Origin: an uncultured Pelagibacteraceae bacterium
Lineage (GTDB): Bacteria; Pseudomonadota; Alphaproteobacteria; Pelagibacterales; Pelagibacteraceae
Direction: 5' to 3'
DNA: 64,000 nt
Assembly: GCA_902597055.1 (NCBI GenBank)
Contig: CACJWG010000004.1
Span: 23,853 to 87,852 of the forward strand
Shown here: positions 32,088 to 41,932 of the stretch, piece after piece
Layout of the letters: each line of letters starts with the position of its first letter
How positions within the stretch are numbered: position 1 is the stretch's first letter
Translations under genes and position numbers: made by a program
The notes under the pieces: generated by a model
Database searches by the model: none
What the model was told of the DNA's origin: nothing
The model's input: the letters and a program-made list of their open reading frames with translations, nothing else

Positions 32088-32201
32088 TTATCTTTTTTTC
32101 TTTTTTTCTCTTTTAATTTTTCTCTTCTCTTTAAAAGATAACTTTGGCTTCTTCATTACACTTGAGTCTTTAAATGATTTCCCGCTATATCTTTTAGACA
32201 T
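32088..32201 (-). CDS. 37 aa highly basic small protein (not in the ORF track)
   Basis: MSKRYSGKSFKDSSVMKKPKLSFKEKRKIKREKKKKR*; starts just after the GT2 stop codon; no clear Shine-Dalgarno. Confidence 0.55.
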   Translation of the reverse strand: MSKRYSGKSFKDSSVMKKPKLSFKEKRKIKREKKKKR

Positions 32202-32204
32202 ATT

Positions 32205-32930
32205 TCATTTAAAAATTTTAAATATTATCGTTTTTAAAAAAAACCTAACTGCATATATAAAATGAATAGAAGATCTTTCTGATCCATAGAATGTTTCAAT
32301 AGGGATTTCTTTTATTAATTTTTTTTCTGAAACTAATTGAAGTCTTAAATCTATATCGAAACAAAAGCCATTATCTAAATTTTGGAAATCTTTTTTTTCG
32401 ATTAGTCTTAAATTATAAGCCCAATAACCAGTATGACAATCTGCAAACTTTGTTCCATATAAAAGATTGAATATTCCAGTCAGAAAAATATTGCCAACAA
32501 ATTTATATATAGGCATTTTTCCTTTTAGCGCATTTATTTTTTTAGTCATTCTTGAACCTACTGTTGCAGATAATTTTCTATTTCTAAAAAGATTTTCTAA
32601 CATAATTGCAATGTATTTGGGGTTGTATTGGTTGTCACCGTGAATCATTACGGCATGAGAATAATTATTTTTATAAGCGTAATTTATACACTGTTTTATA
32701 TTGGCACCATATCCGACATTTTTTTTTATATAATTTACAATAACTTTTGATTTATATTTTTTTTTTATTTCTCCTATGTAATTAATTGTATCGTCTTTTG
32801 AGTCATCATCACTTATATAAATTTTATAATTCTTATTTTTTAAGTATCCAAAAGGTATTTTTTGCGCTACTTTTTCAACTAGATAAGATGCTTTGTAGGT
32901 TATAATGAAAATTAAAATTTTATCTTTCAT
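32205..32930 (-). CDS. Family 2 glycosyltransferase (dolichol-phosphate mannosyltransferase-like)
   Basis: IYISDDDSKDDTINYIGEI, MIHGDNQYNPKYI, GSRMTKK. Likely start at MKDKILIF; the track ORF reaches 32969. Confidence 0.85.
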   Translation of the reverse strand: MKDKILIFIITYKASYLVEKVAQKIPFGYLKNKNYKIYISDDDSKDDTINYIGEIKKKYKSKVIVNYIKKNVGYGANIKQCINYAYKNNYSHAVMIHGDNQYNPKYIAIMLENLFRNRKLSATVGSRMTKKINALKGKMPIYKFVGNIFLTGIFNLLYGTKFADCHTGYWAYNLRLIEKKDFQNLDNGFCFDIDLRLQLVSEKKLIKEIPIETFYGSERSSIHFIYAVRFFLKTIIFKIFK

Positions 32931-32955
32931 TCTTTTTTGTGGTATATAAAATTTC

Positions 32956-33621
32956 ATGATACGTTTCAAAGAAAATAATTATAACAAATTATTCGTAAAT
33001 GTTTCTGATTTCATAAGATTGATTTGTGGTGGTGATAGACTTAAAAGAATTACAAATATAATAAATGATTTGCTAAAAAAAGAATATTTAAAAAAAAATA
33101 AACAGCTCAAAATTTTAGATTATGGTTGTGGTTCAATGGAGATATCAAAAAAGCTAGAAACCAAAAATTATATAAAATCTATCGTAGGTTCTGATATTTT
33201 TAAACACTCATTTAAATCGAAAAAATTAACTTACGTTAACAATGAGAGATTATTTAAAGAAAATGAAAAATTTGATGTGATATTTATGGTTGATGTCTTA
33301 CACCATGTGGGAATAAGTGATGCTTATAAAGTTTTGAATAAATTATCTAAACTATCAAAAATTATAATTATAAAAGATCACTTTGAGCATGGGTTTGTTT
33401 CAAGACAACTTTTAAGATTTGTAGATTTCTATGCGAATTATGGATATGGGGTTAATGTACCAAAAAAATATTTTAATGAAAATATTTGGAAGAAAACATT
33501 GATTAAATCAAATTCAAGAGAGGTTTATCGTAAAAATAGTTTTCAACAACATGATGGATTATTCAATCTTATACTTAATAAAAAACACCATTTCGTATCA
33601 ATGATAAAAATATATGAGTAA
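32956..33621 (+). CDS. SAM-dependent methyltransferase, class I
   Basis: ILDYGCGSMEISKKLE, FDVIFMVDVLHHV. Confidence 0.85.
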   Translation: MIRFKENNYNKLFVNVSDFIRLICGGDRLKRITNIINDLLKKEYLKKNKQLKILDYGCGSMEISKKLETKNYIKSIVGSDIFKHSFKSKKLTYVNNERLFKENEKFDVIFMVDVLHHVGISDAYKVLNKLSKLSKIIIIKDHFEHGFVSRQLLRFVDFYANYGYGVNVPKKYFNENIWKKTLIKSNSREVYRKNSFQQHDGLFNLILNKKHHFVSMIKIYE

Positions 33622-34858
33622 AGATCAAAAATTAAATTTTTTTGGATTTTTTTTATTTTTTACTTTGATTTTTGCCTTCTTTTCTTCTGAAGACTTATTA
33701 GGTGGTGCTCAACATGATTTTATTTTTCACAAAAAATTTATAATTTTATTTTCTGAGGATTTTTTTAATACTCTCAGAAATTATGGTAGTGATAGTTTGA
33801 TAGCTCAAAATTCCCCTGTTTTTTATATTTTGATTTCATTCTTATTCAAAATGGGAATGGATTTTGAGAGCATAAGATATCTAAACATTATTTCAATATT
33901 TATAATGATATATATATTTTTCGAATGTTTAAAAATAAAATTCAAAAATACAGATAAATATCTTTTAAAGATTTTAGTTTTAGTTCTTTTTCTTTCTCCT
34001 ACAGTAAGGAGCTTAGTTGTTTGGCCATATCCAATACTTTGGAGTTTTATTGTTTTTTTATTATCAGTAAAGCATTATTTATTTTTCTGTAATAGTAAAA
34101 AAGACTCATTTTCAAATGCCCTTAAGAGCACCTTTTATTTGGCAGCTGCAGCTTATTTAACTCCAAATATTTCTGTTTTTGTAATTTTCTTTATTTATAA
34201 ATTTTTTTTAAAGTTTAAATATTCAAGAGAATTTACATATATAATTTTTTTTAACATACTTTTAGCATTACCAGCAACAATTTTTCTTTTTACAAATGAT
34301 TTTTATTTTTTTAAGTATTCAGTAGTTTCTGTTGACATTAATGTTTTATACAATATTTCTAATAAGATCTTAATAATTTCTACAATAATTTTTTTTTATT
34401 TTTTACCTTTTACCAATAAAAAAATTTGGAAAAATTCTTTACAAGAATTGATGAAACTTCAAAAAAACTATTTATTAATATTATTTTGTTTTTTTAATAT
34501 CTACTTTTTCAATTTTCCAGAAGGATTTGGGGGTGGAATTTTTTTTCATTTGTCTAATAATTTTTTTTCAAATAATTTGATGCTCTTTCTTATTTTTATA
34601 ATATCAATCTACGTATTTAAAGCTGCAGGATTGTTAAATTTTCAAAACTTTTTAATTTTTTTATGTTTGATATTATATAACCTTCAAATATCGATTTATC
34701 ACAAATATTATGAACCATTGATTCTTTTTATAATTTTATTTCTAATATCAAACAACATCATTAAAAATAAATCTATTTTAATTGAGATTACAAAAAAATA
34801 TTATTATTTGTTTATATTCTTTTTAGCTGCTAGTTTTTATAAAGTTTTAATTTTATAA
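33614..34858 (+). CDS. Polytopic membrane protein, possibly GT-C-fold glycosyltransferase
   Basis: Multiple TM helices; acidic/His residues in the first loop (SSEDLLGGAQHDFIFHKKFI) reminiscent of GT-C enzymes; next to GT2 and methyltransferase. Confidence 0.5.
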   Translation: MSKDQKLNFFGFFLFFTLIFAFFSSEDLLGGAQHDFIFHKKFIILFSEDFFNTLRNYGSDSLIAQNSPVFYILISFLFKMGMDFESIRYLNIISIFIMIYIFFECLKIKFKNTDKYLLKILVLVLFLSPTVRSLVVWPYPILWSFIVFLLSVKHYLFFCNSKKDSFSNALKSTFYLAAAAYLTPNISVFVIFFIYKFFLKFKYSREFTYIIFFNILLALPATIFLFTNDFYFFKYSVVSVDINVLYNISNKILIISTIIFFYFLPFTNKKIWKNSLQELMKLQKNYLLILFCFFNIYFFNFPEGFGGGIFFHLSNNFFSNNLMLFLIFIISIYVFKAAGLLNFQNFLIFLCLILYNLQISIYHKYYEPLILFIILFLISNNIIKNKSILIEITKKYYYLFIFFLAASFYKVLIL

Positions 34859-34886
34859 ATATTTTGACAAATAAAATGTAACTATT

Positions 34887-36605
34887 TTAATTTGATAACC
34901 ATATAGTTTCAAATGGTTGAAGCTTGATGCTGCGACTTATTTTAGATTTATCAAATAAATTTTTATAATTTTTTAATTTATTATTAATTTTTATTTTTTT
35001 GTTTTTTGAGGACAAATTAGTAATGTTATAAATTATTTGTTTTTTGTCTAAACTTGTTCGTTTAAAACAAAATATTTTTTTTCCTATACTTAAACTTTGT
35101 CTTTTTGCATTGGGGTGAAATGCTTTATTCTGTCTTTTTATTAAAATTAGTTTCATTATTTTATTATAAAAAATACTTTGTTTAGAGTTTTTATCTTTTA
35201 ATAAATTTTCTAATTTATTTTTATTCCATTTATACCTATTTAAATCTCTTTTGTTCCCGGAAATAATATACTTGTATTCATCGTTTGAAGTACCAAATAT
35301 AGAATTAAAATAAATCGCTGGAATACCCTCAAAAGCAATTATAATTGCGTGTGCCGATATGTATCTTTCTAAGAAAAATTTTCCTTTTTTATCATAGTCA
35401 GTTTTTTTAAATGCATTGAAAAGCGTTATATTTGCTTCGTATACTTTCTTTGATGATCCTTGAATTTTTCTATAAGACAACTGACCACCATTTTTTTTTA
35501 AACGCTTAAAAAACTTTGATAAGTTTTTTGTGTTTAAATATCCTTCGGCTGGCCTCATACCAATTCCATCATGAGATGCTAGAAAGTTAAAATAACTATT
35601 GCCAATTCTAGTTGAAGGAAGATTTTTACACCACATATTTAAGTATGTACTATCTTCAAAAAGAAATGAGTGTACTAATAGTGGAGGCAAAGAAAAGTTG
35701 TAAATCCAATGAGCCTCATTATTATTTTTTCCAAAATAACTTAAGTTTTCTTTTTCCGGTAAATTTGTTTCTGTAATAATAATTGGTTTTGACTTAAGTA
35801 AATTACAAATAATTCTTAATAATTTAACAATTTCATGTGTTTCTTTTAAATTGATGCATTTTGATCCACTTTTTTTCCACAAATAAGCAATTGCGTCTAA
35901 TCTAAATATAGATACCCCATGATTCACTAAATTTATCATTATTTTAATAAATCTTAATAAAACTTTGGGGTTTTTAAAATTAAGATCAATTTGATCATCA
36001 CTGAATGTTCTCCATAAAAGATTTTTTTCTTTAAAGATGCTTATTTTTTTTAGTAATCTATTTTCTCGTGGCCTGACAACTTTTGAAGTGTTAAAATTTT
36101 TATCCACTGTTAAAAAATAATCTTTACCTGGTGATTTATTTTTCAAAAAATTTTTAAACCATAAACCTTTTGAAGATGAATGATTTATAACAATATCTGC
36201 CATAATATTTGTATTTTTTGACTGTCTGTAAATATCTGACCAATCACCTAATTTTTTGTCTACTTGATAGTGATCTTTAACAGCAAATCCACTGTCGCTA
36301 CTAGACGGATAGAATGGAAGAAAGTGAATTATTTCAAAAAAATTATCTAATTTTTTTTTATAAAATTTTGTAAAAATTTTTATTGTTTTTTCTTTATTAG
36401 TATTATGTAAACTATCTGCATAGCAAATTAGCACGGAAGTTTTTTCTGATAATTTTATTTTTTTTACTTTTTTTCCAAATTTATTATATCTATTAATTAA
36501 TTGAAAAATTTCATTTGCATAAGTAAGATTTTTTTTTGACTTATCTGATCTATAGATAATATTTAATTTTCTTTTTATGGCTTTTTTGCTTTGCTGAGAT
36601 AACAT
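34887..36605 (-). CDS. GH13 sucrose-phosphorylase-like sugar phosphorylase, predicted glucosylglycerate phosphorylase
   Basis: FEIIHFLPFYPSSSDSGFAVKDHYQVDKKLGDW, IMADIVINHSSSKGLWF, IFRLDAIAYLWK, ITETN, FLASHDGIGMRP; context with GT81-like and MPGP-like genes. Confidence 0.8.
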   Translation of the reverse strand: MLSQQSKKAIKRKLNIIYRSDKSKKNLTYANEIFQLINRYNKFGKKVKKIKLSEKTSVLICYADSLHNTNKEKTIKIFTKFYKKKLDNFFEIIHFLPFYPSSSDSGFAVKDHYQVDKKLGDWSDIYRQSKNTNIMADIVINHSSSKGLWFKNFLKNKSPGKDYFLTVDKNFNTSKVVRPRENRLLKKISIFKEKNLLWRTFSDDQIDLNFKNPKVLLRFIKIMINLVNHGVSIFRLDAIAYLWKKSGSKCINLKETHEIVKLLRIICNLLKSKPIIITETNLPEKENLSYFGKNNNEAHWIYNFSLPPLLVHSFLFEDSTYLNMWCKNLPSTRIGNSYFNFLASHDGIGMRPAEGYLNTKNLSKFFKRLKKNGGQLSYRKIQGSSKKVYEANITLFNAFKKTDYDKKGKFFLERYISAHAIIIAFEGIPAIYFNSIFGTSNDEYKYIISGNKRDLNRYKWNKNKLENLLKDKNSKQSIFYNKIMKLILIKRQNKAFHPNAKRQSLSIGKKIFCFKRTSLDKKQIIYNITNLSSKNKKIKINNKLKNYKNLFDKSKISRSIKLQPFETIWLSN

Positions 36606-37825
36606 TAAGCGTTTTCTTTATTATCCTCGCTTACAGCTTTTTTTAGTTTGTTAAGAAAATCTGGTATGGCGCTTTTGACTCTGCTCCATGTTGGTATAAA
36701 CGGCGTATCCATTGGATTTATATAAAAATCGTCCCCTGCTTTCATTATATTTATAGCAAATAATTCAACAGCCTTTTCTTCATTATGAGAGTCGAATTTA
36801 AGACCATTCATCGTTGCATCGCTTCTGTAAATATCTATCATATCTAAAGCACATCTATAATAAGTTGCCTTTAAAGATCTAAATGTTTCTCTACTAAATG
36901 AATTTCCTTGTGTAGCTAATTTCTTAATAAATGTTTTAATTATATCAATGGACATTTTAGATAAACCCTTTGTTTCATCATCTAAGGAAAGATCTTGATG
37001 TTTATGATCATAAGTATCAGCCAAATCAACTTGACAAATATTATTTGGTGAAAAATTTCTTTGCATTTCAGATAGAACACCAACTTCTATACCCCAATCT
37101 GAAGAAATTCTTAACTCTGATAAAACATTTCTTCTAAATGAAAATTCACCTGATAAAGGATACTTAAATGATTTCATAAATTGTAAATATTCACTGGTAC
37201 CAATTGTTTTTTCTAAAGCAATCAATAGTGGGGCAACAAGCAATCTTGCAACCCTACCATTCATTTTCTCATTTGCTATTCTGGGATAAAATCCTTTACA
37301 AAATTCAAAATTAAAAACTGGATTCACAACTGGATAAAAAAGTTTTGCAAGCATCCTTCTATCATAAGTTTTTATATCGCAATCATGAAGAGCAACAGAT
37401 CTAGCTGTATCTCTTGCAATCGACATCCCTAAACAATACCAAACATTTCTACCTTTGCCTGGTTGATTTGGTGCTAAACTTTTTTCTTTTAGTTCTTTAT
37501 CTAATTTTTGAAGTCTTGGACCATCATTCCATAAAATAGTAAAATCAGTTTTAAGTTTTTTAAAAAATTTCCATGCATCTTTTGCCTGACTTTTGTTTGC
37601 TTTATCTAAACCAATAATAATATGATTCAAATATTTTGTTTTACTTATTTCACTAACAATTTTTGGTAGGGCTTCTCCTTCTAATTCTGAGTAAAGACAT
37701 GGTAATATCAATTCCATTTTTCTTTCTTTTGAAAATTCTAGCAACTCTTTTTCGATTTGTTCAGTTGACTTAGTTTTAAAGTCATGAAGAGTCGAAACAA
37801 TTCCATTTTGAGAAAAATCACCCAT
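36605..37825 (-). CDS. Predicted glucosyl-3-phosphoglycerate synthase (GT81-like)
   Basis: GKGRNVWYCLGMSIARDTARSVALHDCDIKTYDRRMLAKLFYPV...YPLSGEFSFRRNVL...DWGIEVGVLSEM; GT-A with DCD motif. Confidence 0.75.
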   Translation of the reverse strand: MGDFSQNGIVSTLHDFKTKSTEQIEKELLEFSKERKMELILPCLYSELEGEALPKIVSEISKTKYLNHIIIGLDKANKSQAKDAWKFFKKLKTDFTILWNDGPRLQKLDKELKEKSLAPNQPGKGRNVWYCLGMSIARDTARSVALHDCDIKTYDRRMLAKLFYPVVNPVFNFEFCKGFYPRIANEKMNGRVARLLVAPLLIALEKTIGTSEYLQFMKSFKYPLSGEFSFRRNVLSELRISSDWGIEVGVLSEMQRNFSPNNICQVDLADTYDHKHQDLSLDDETKGLSKMSIDIIKTFIKKLATQGNSFSRETFRSLKATYYRCALDMIDIYRSDATMNGLKFDSHNEEKAVELFAINIMKAGDDFYINPMDTPFIPTWSRVKSAIPDFLNKLKKAVSEDNKENA

Positions 37826-37843
37826 AAAATTATATTAGTTATA

Positions 37844-38638
37844 TTATTTAATTTTATCCAGCGCCAAATTGACAACCTCTTGCCAGCCCTCTGGTGCGGG
37901 TTTTTTTGAAACAAGGCAGTTATCAATATTAATTCTTTCTAATTTAAATTTATCATTAAATACTAAACAAGCTATATCGCAATTCTTAAGCATATCTAAA
38001 TCATTGAGATTATCGCCTACACCAATAATTGATAAATTTTGTTTTTCTGTTTTTTTAAAAATTCTTATTACGTTTTTCATTGCTAATGCTTTACTTACTT
38101 TGTCACATAAGTTTGTAATTCTACCACCATCTTGAAGAGTGAGACCATTATTTTTTATCAATTGAGATAAATCAATTTTCTCATTTTTGGTACCCTCAAA
38201 TAAAATAGGAATTGAAAACTCTCTTTTTAATGCAGAGTTTAATTTTTCTCCAGTTAGCCCAAATATTTTTGATTTTTCACTTTCTTTAAGACTCAGAACA
38301 AATTTACACTTAGAAATAAGTTTATCATTTATTTTTGATTTAAAAATTTTTAATAACTCATTTTTTTCTCTACTTAAGATAATTTTTTTTGGTAAACTTT
38401 GGTTTATTAGATCCATATTGTGGACAGCCGCACCATTTTCCGAGATGAAGGGTAAATCCTCTCCTAATTCACTATTAAATTCTAAAATTTCAGCTTCGGT
38501 TTTACTTGAATTGGGTATTATGGAAATGTTTTTAGATAATAAATATTTTAGATATTCTTTAATGGTCCCAAATTCAAACGTGTCTCTGTTAAGTAGGGTA
38601 CCATCTAAATCCGTAAATATTAAAATTTTTCCGGACAT
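37844..38638 (-). CDS. HAD-IIB mannosyl/glucosyl-3-phosphoglycerate phosphatase-like protein
   Basis: IFTDLDGTLLNRDTFEF, ISENGAAV, IGVGDNLNDLDML. Confidence 0.8.
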   Translation of the reverse strand: MSGKILIFTDLDGTLLNRDTFEFGTIKEYLKYLLSKNISIIPNSSKTEAEILEFNSELGEDLPFISENGAAVHNMDLINQSLPKKIILSREKNELLKIFKSKINDKLISKCKFVLSLKESEKSKIFGLTGEKLNSALKREFSIPILFEGTKNEKIDLSQLIKNNGLTLQDGGRITNLCDKVSKALAMKNVIRIFKKTEKQNLSIIGVGDNLNDLDMLKNCDIACLVFNDKFKLERINIDNCLVSKKPAPEGWQEVVNLALDKIK

Positions 38639-38642
38639 TATT

Positions 38643-39614
38643 TTATTTTTTTATTTTATTATATAGATCGGTGGCACTCAACCATCCATTTTCCAACCTT
38701 GGACCACCAAACCAGTCTCCACAAAATCCAAGACCAATTTTTTTATCCCAGTAACTTTGTACATTTAAAGGTTTTGAATTAGAGGAATATTTCCATCCAT
38801 GTATATGGGTAAAATATATCTTTTTGATTTTAATTTTTGTAAGTTTCTTAAACTTATTGATTAAAACATTTGTGTAAAATTTTTTTTTATTTCTGTAGTT
38901 ATCAGTGTGTTTTTTTCCATACTCAAAAGTACTTTGAAGTACCCATAAGTCTTTATTATATTTAAACCTTTTTTTTGAATTTTCTTTAGAAACCCAACCT
39001 AAAACTTTGTCATTAGTGAAAAAACTGCTCGCTTTAATAGCTGTTTTATTAGTCATTAATAAAACTGTTAGACTTGAATTCATTATGACTTTATTTTTAA
39101 AAAGTTTTGTTTTAACAAACTTAGATGAAAGTTTTTTTGCTTGTGGGAAAGGAATTGATAAGATTAAATTTTTTGAATAAATATGCTTATTATCTTTAAA
39201 TTTAAGATACCAATAATCTTTTTGTCTTTTTATTTCAGACAGTTCTGATTGAAAATTACAATTAATATTTTTAAGTAAAAATTTACTTATATCGTTATTT
39301 CCTTTAACACCAATTAATTTAATGTGTTTTTCGTCTCTTTTAACCTTCTGATTTAAAAATTCATGATTACCCCCCCAATGTTTGAGAACCCTTTTTTTAA
39401 TAAGTTTATTGGTAAAAGATTTAAATTCCTTTGATCTTGGAGATAAATATTGAAGACCATGGTCAAAACCTATTTTACCTTTATATCGCTTAAAAGAACT
39501 TCTGCCACCAGCACCTCTTGCTTTATCGTGAACGTTGATTGAATATTTTTTTCTCAAATAGTAAGCAATTGTTGATCCAGAGATACCAGATCCTATTATA
39601 CAAAAATCTAACAT
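38643..39614 (-). CDS. FAD-dependent amine oxidase-like (renalase-like) protein
   Basis: FCIIGSGISGSTIAYYLRKK; HDKARGAGGRSSFKRYKGKIGFDHGLQYLSPR; C-terminal GLGFCGDWFGGPRLENGWLSATDL. Confidence 0.8.
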   Translation of the reverse strand: MLDFCIIGSGISGSTIAYYLRKKYSINVHDKARGAGGRSSFKRYKGKIGFDHGLQYLSPRSKEFKSFTNKLIKKRVLKHWGGNHEFLNQKVKRDEKHIKLIGVKGNNDISKFLLKNINCNFQSELSEIKRQKDYWYLKFKDNKHIYSKNLILSIPFPQAKKLSSKFVKTKLFKNKVIMNSSLTVLLMTNKTAIKASSFFTNDKVLGWVSKENSKKRFKYNKDLWVLQSTFEYGKKHTDNYRNKKKFYTNVLINKFKKLTKIKIKKIYFTHIHGWKYSSNSKPLNVQSYWDKKIGLGFCGDWFGGPRLENGWLSATDLYNKIKK

Positions 39615-40075
39615 TATTGAGATGGTTTAAAAATTAAGCACAAACCATTATTACAAAATCTCTTACCAGTTTTTCCGGGGCCATCTGCAAATACATGTCC
39701 ATGGTGTGCTCCACAGTTTGCACAATGATATTCTATTCTTTTCATTCCAAATGAGTAATCTACTTTTGTATTAAAAGCGCCAGGAACTGCTTCTGTAAAA
39801 GATGGCCAGCCAGTTCCACTGTCATATTTTGCAGTTGAGTCAAAAAGTAAGGCTCCACAATTAGCACAATGATAAGTACCTTTTCTTTTTTCGTTTAGTA
39901 AAGAGCTAGTAAATGCTCTTTCAGTTCCTTGATTGAACATTATATCTTTTTGTTGATTTGTAAGATTTTGATTTATAATTTTTTTTGTAGCAGCGTAGAT
40001 TGTTTTTATTGGTAGATAAAAAAACAATAGAGAATAACTCAAAATTTTGAGAATTTTTCTTCTTTCTAAAATCAT
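39614..40075 (-). CDS. msrB: Peptide-methionine (R)-S-oxide reductase, exported form
   Basis: GTYHCANCGALLFDSTAKYDSGTGWPSFTEAV...GAHHGHVFADGPGKTGKRFCNNGLCLIF; N-terminal hydrophobic region. Confidence 0.93.
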   Translation of the reverse strand: MILERRKILKILSYSLLFFYLPIKTIYAATKKIINQNLTNQQKDIMFNQGTERAFTSSLLNEKRKGTYHCANCGALLFDSTAKYDSGTGWPSFTEAVPGAFNTKVDYSFGMKRIEYHCANCGAHHGHVFADGPGKTGKRFCNNGLCLIFKPSQ

Positions 40076-40079
40076 TAAA

Positions 40080-41861
40080 TTATATTAAAGACTTTTGAGG
40101 CTTCATATCATTCTTCTTAATTCCAGCAACCTCAACTGGTTTTTTCATTGCGTCTCTTCTAAATGGCTCACCTAATTCTTGGTTTAAAACAATTTCTATA
40201 AAAGTTGTTATTCCTTTTTTTTGATCTTCACAGGATTGTTTAATTGCCTTTGTGGTTTCTTCCATTGTTTTGCAAGTAACTCCTTTTAGACCGCATGCAT
40301 TAGCAACTTTTGCATAACTTAATTCTGGATCTAACTCTGTTCCAACAAAATTATCATCAAACCATAATATAGAATTTCTTTTTTCAGCACCCCATTGATA
40401 ATTTCTAAATATTACCATTGTGATAGCTGGCCATTCTTCCCTAGCGCACGAACTCATTTCATTCATGCTTATTCCAAAAGCACCATCGCCAGCAAAACCA
40501 ATTACAGGTGTATCTGGACATCCAATCTTTGCACCTAAGATTGCAGGAAATCCGTAACCACAAGGTCCAAATAAACCTGGAGCTAAATATTTTCGCCCCT
40601 TTTCAAAAGTTGGATAAGCATTTCCTATTGCACAATTGTTTCCAATATCACTCGAAATTATTGCATCTTTAGGCAGCGCGTCCTGTATCGCTCTCCATGC
40701 TTGTCTTGGGGACATTCTGTCTTTATCTCTTTCTCTCGCTTCTTTATTCCAGACTGTTCCTGGATCATCTTCTTCATGATCTAGTCCAGCTAAAGTTTGT
40801 AGCCAAGCAGATTTAGTTTTGTGAATTAAATTTTTTCTCTCATCTCGACCCGAATTACCAGCATCAGATGAAAGTTTATCTAAAATTTGTTGGGCAACCT
40901 GTTTAGCATCACCGCATATTCCTACTGTAACTTTTTTAGTTAAACCTATTCTATCTGGGTTCATATCAACTTGAATTATTGTTGCATTTTTAGGCCAATA
41001 GTCGATTCCATAACCTGGTAAAGTAGAAAAGGGATTTAATCTTGTTCCTAATGCTAAAACTACATCGGCCTTTGAAATAAGTTCCATAGCTGCTTTTGAT
41101 CCATTGTAACCTAAAGGTCCAACAGCCAGTGGATGGCTTCCAGGAAAACTATCATTGTGTTGATAACCATTACAAACTGGTGCATCTAATTTCTCTGCTA
41201 ATTTTTTGCATTCTTCTATCGCTCCACCAATAACAACTCCTGCACCTGATAGAATTACAGGAAATTTTGCTTTTGATAATAAACTTGAAGCTCTTTCAAT
41301 TGCATCTTTTCCGCCGCCTTGTCTCTCGAATCTTACGATGGGAGGAAGCTCTATATCTATAACTTGTGTCCAGTAATCTCTAGGAACATTTATTTGTGCT
41401 GGTGCAGATCCTCTAAAAGCTTTTTCAATTACTCTATTTAAAACTTCTGCCATTCTTGATGGATCTCTAACTTCTTCTTGATAACAAACCATGTCTTTAA
41501 ATAAATTCATCTGTTCTACTTCTTGAAAACCACCTTGACCCATAGTTTTATTTGCAGCTTGAGGAGTTACAAGTAATAAAGGTGTATGGTTCCAATAAGC
41601 TGTTTTAATAGGTGTAACAAGACCTGTGATACCTGGGCCATTTTGAGCGATCACCATTGACATTTTTCCAGTTGCTCGCGTGTAACCGTCAGCTATTAGC
41701 CCTCCATTAGTTTCATGCGCTACATCCCAAAAAGTTATTCCAGCTTTTGGAAATAAATCTGAAATCGGCATAAATGCAGAACCAATAATTCCAAATGCGT
41801 GCTCAACTCCATGCATTTGAAGAACTTTAATAAACGCTTCTTCAGTGGTCATTTTGGTCAT
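40080..41861 (-). CDS. xsc: Sulfoacetaldehyde acetyltransferase (ThDP enzyme)
   Basis: Full-length ThDP fold; HGVEHAFGIIGSAFMPISDLFPKAGITFWDVAHETNGGLIADGYTRATGKMSMVIAQNGPGITG typical of Xsc. Confidence 0.9.
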   Translation of the reverse strand: MTKMTTEEAFIKVLQMHGVEHAFGIIGSAFMPISDLFPKAGITFWDVAHETNGGLIADGYTRATGKMSMVIAQNGPGITGLVTPIKTAYWNHTPLLLVTPQAANKTMGQGGFQEVEQMNLFKDMVCYQEEVRDPSRMAEVLNRVIEKAFRGSAPAQINVPRDYWTQVIDIELPPIVRFERQGGGKDAIERASSLLSKAKFPVILSGAGVVIGGAIEECKKLAEKLDAPVCNGYQHNDSFPGSHPLAVGPLGYNGSKAAMELISKADVVLALGTRLNPFSTLPGYGIDYWPKNATIIQVDMNPDRIGLTKKVTVGICGDAKQVAQQILDKLSSDAGNSGRDERKNLIHKTKSAWLQTLAGLDHEEDDPGTVWNKEARERDKDRMSPRQAWRAIQDALPKDAIISSDIGNNCAIGNAYPTFEKGRKYLAPGLFGPCGYGFPAILGAKIGCPDTPVIGFAGDGAFGISMNEMSSCAREEWPAITMVIFRNYQWGAEKRNSILWFDDNFVGTELDPELSYAKVANACGLKGVTCKTMEETTKAIKQSCEDQKKGITTFIEIVLNQELGEPFRRDAMKKPVEVAGIKKNDMKPQKSLI

Positions 41862-41908
41862 AAAAATTCTCTACAATTTTGTTTGCAATCGCATGATTAA
41901 TATATAAA

Positions 41909-41932
41909 TTCTTAGCAAGTTTCTACTAAGAA
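41909..41932. promoter_or_regulatory. Inverted repeat in the xsc/suyA divergent intergenic region
   Basis: TTCTTAG-N10-CTAAGAA, perfect 7-bp arms, in the 80 bp between divergent genes, 9 nt before the suyA ATG. Confidence 0.5.
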
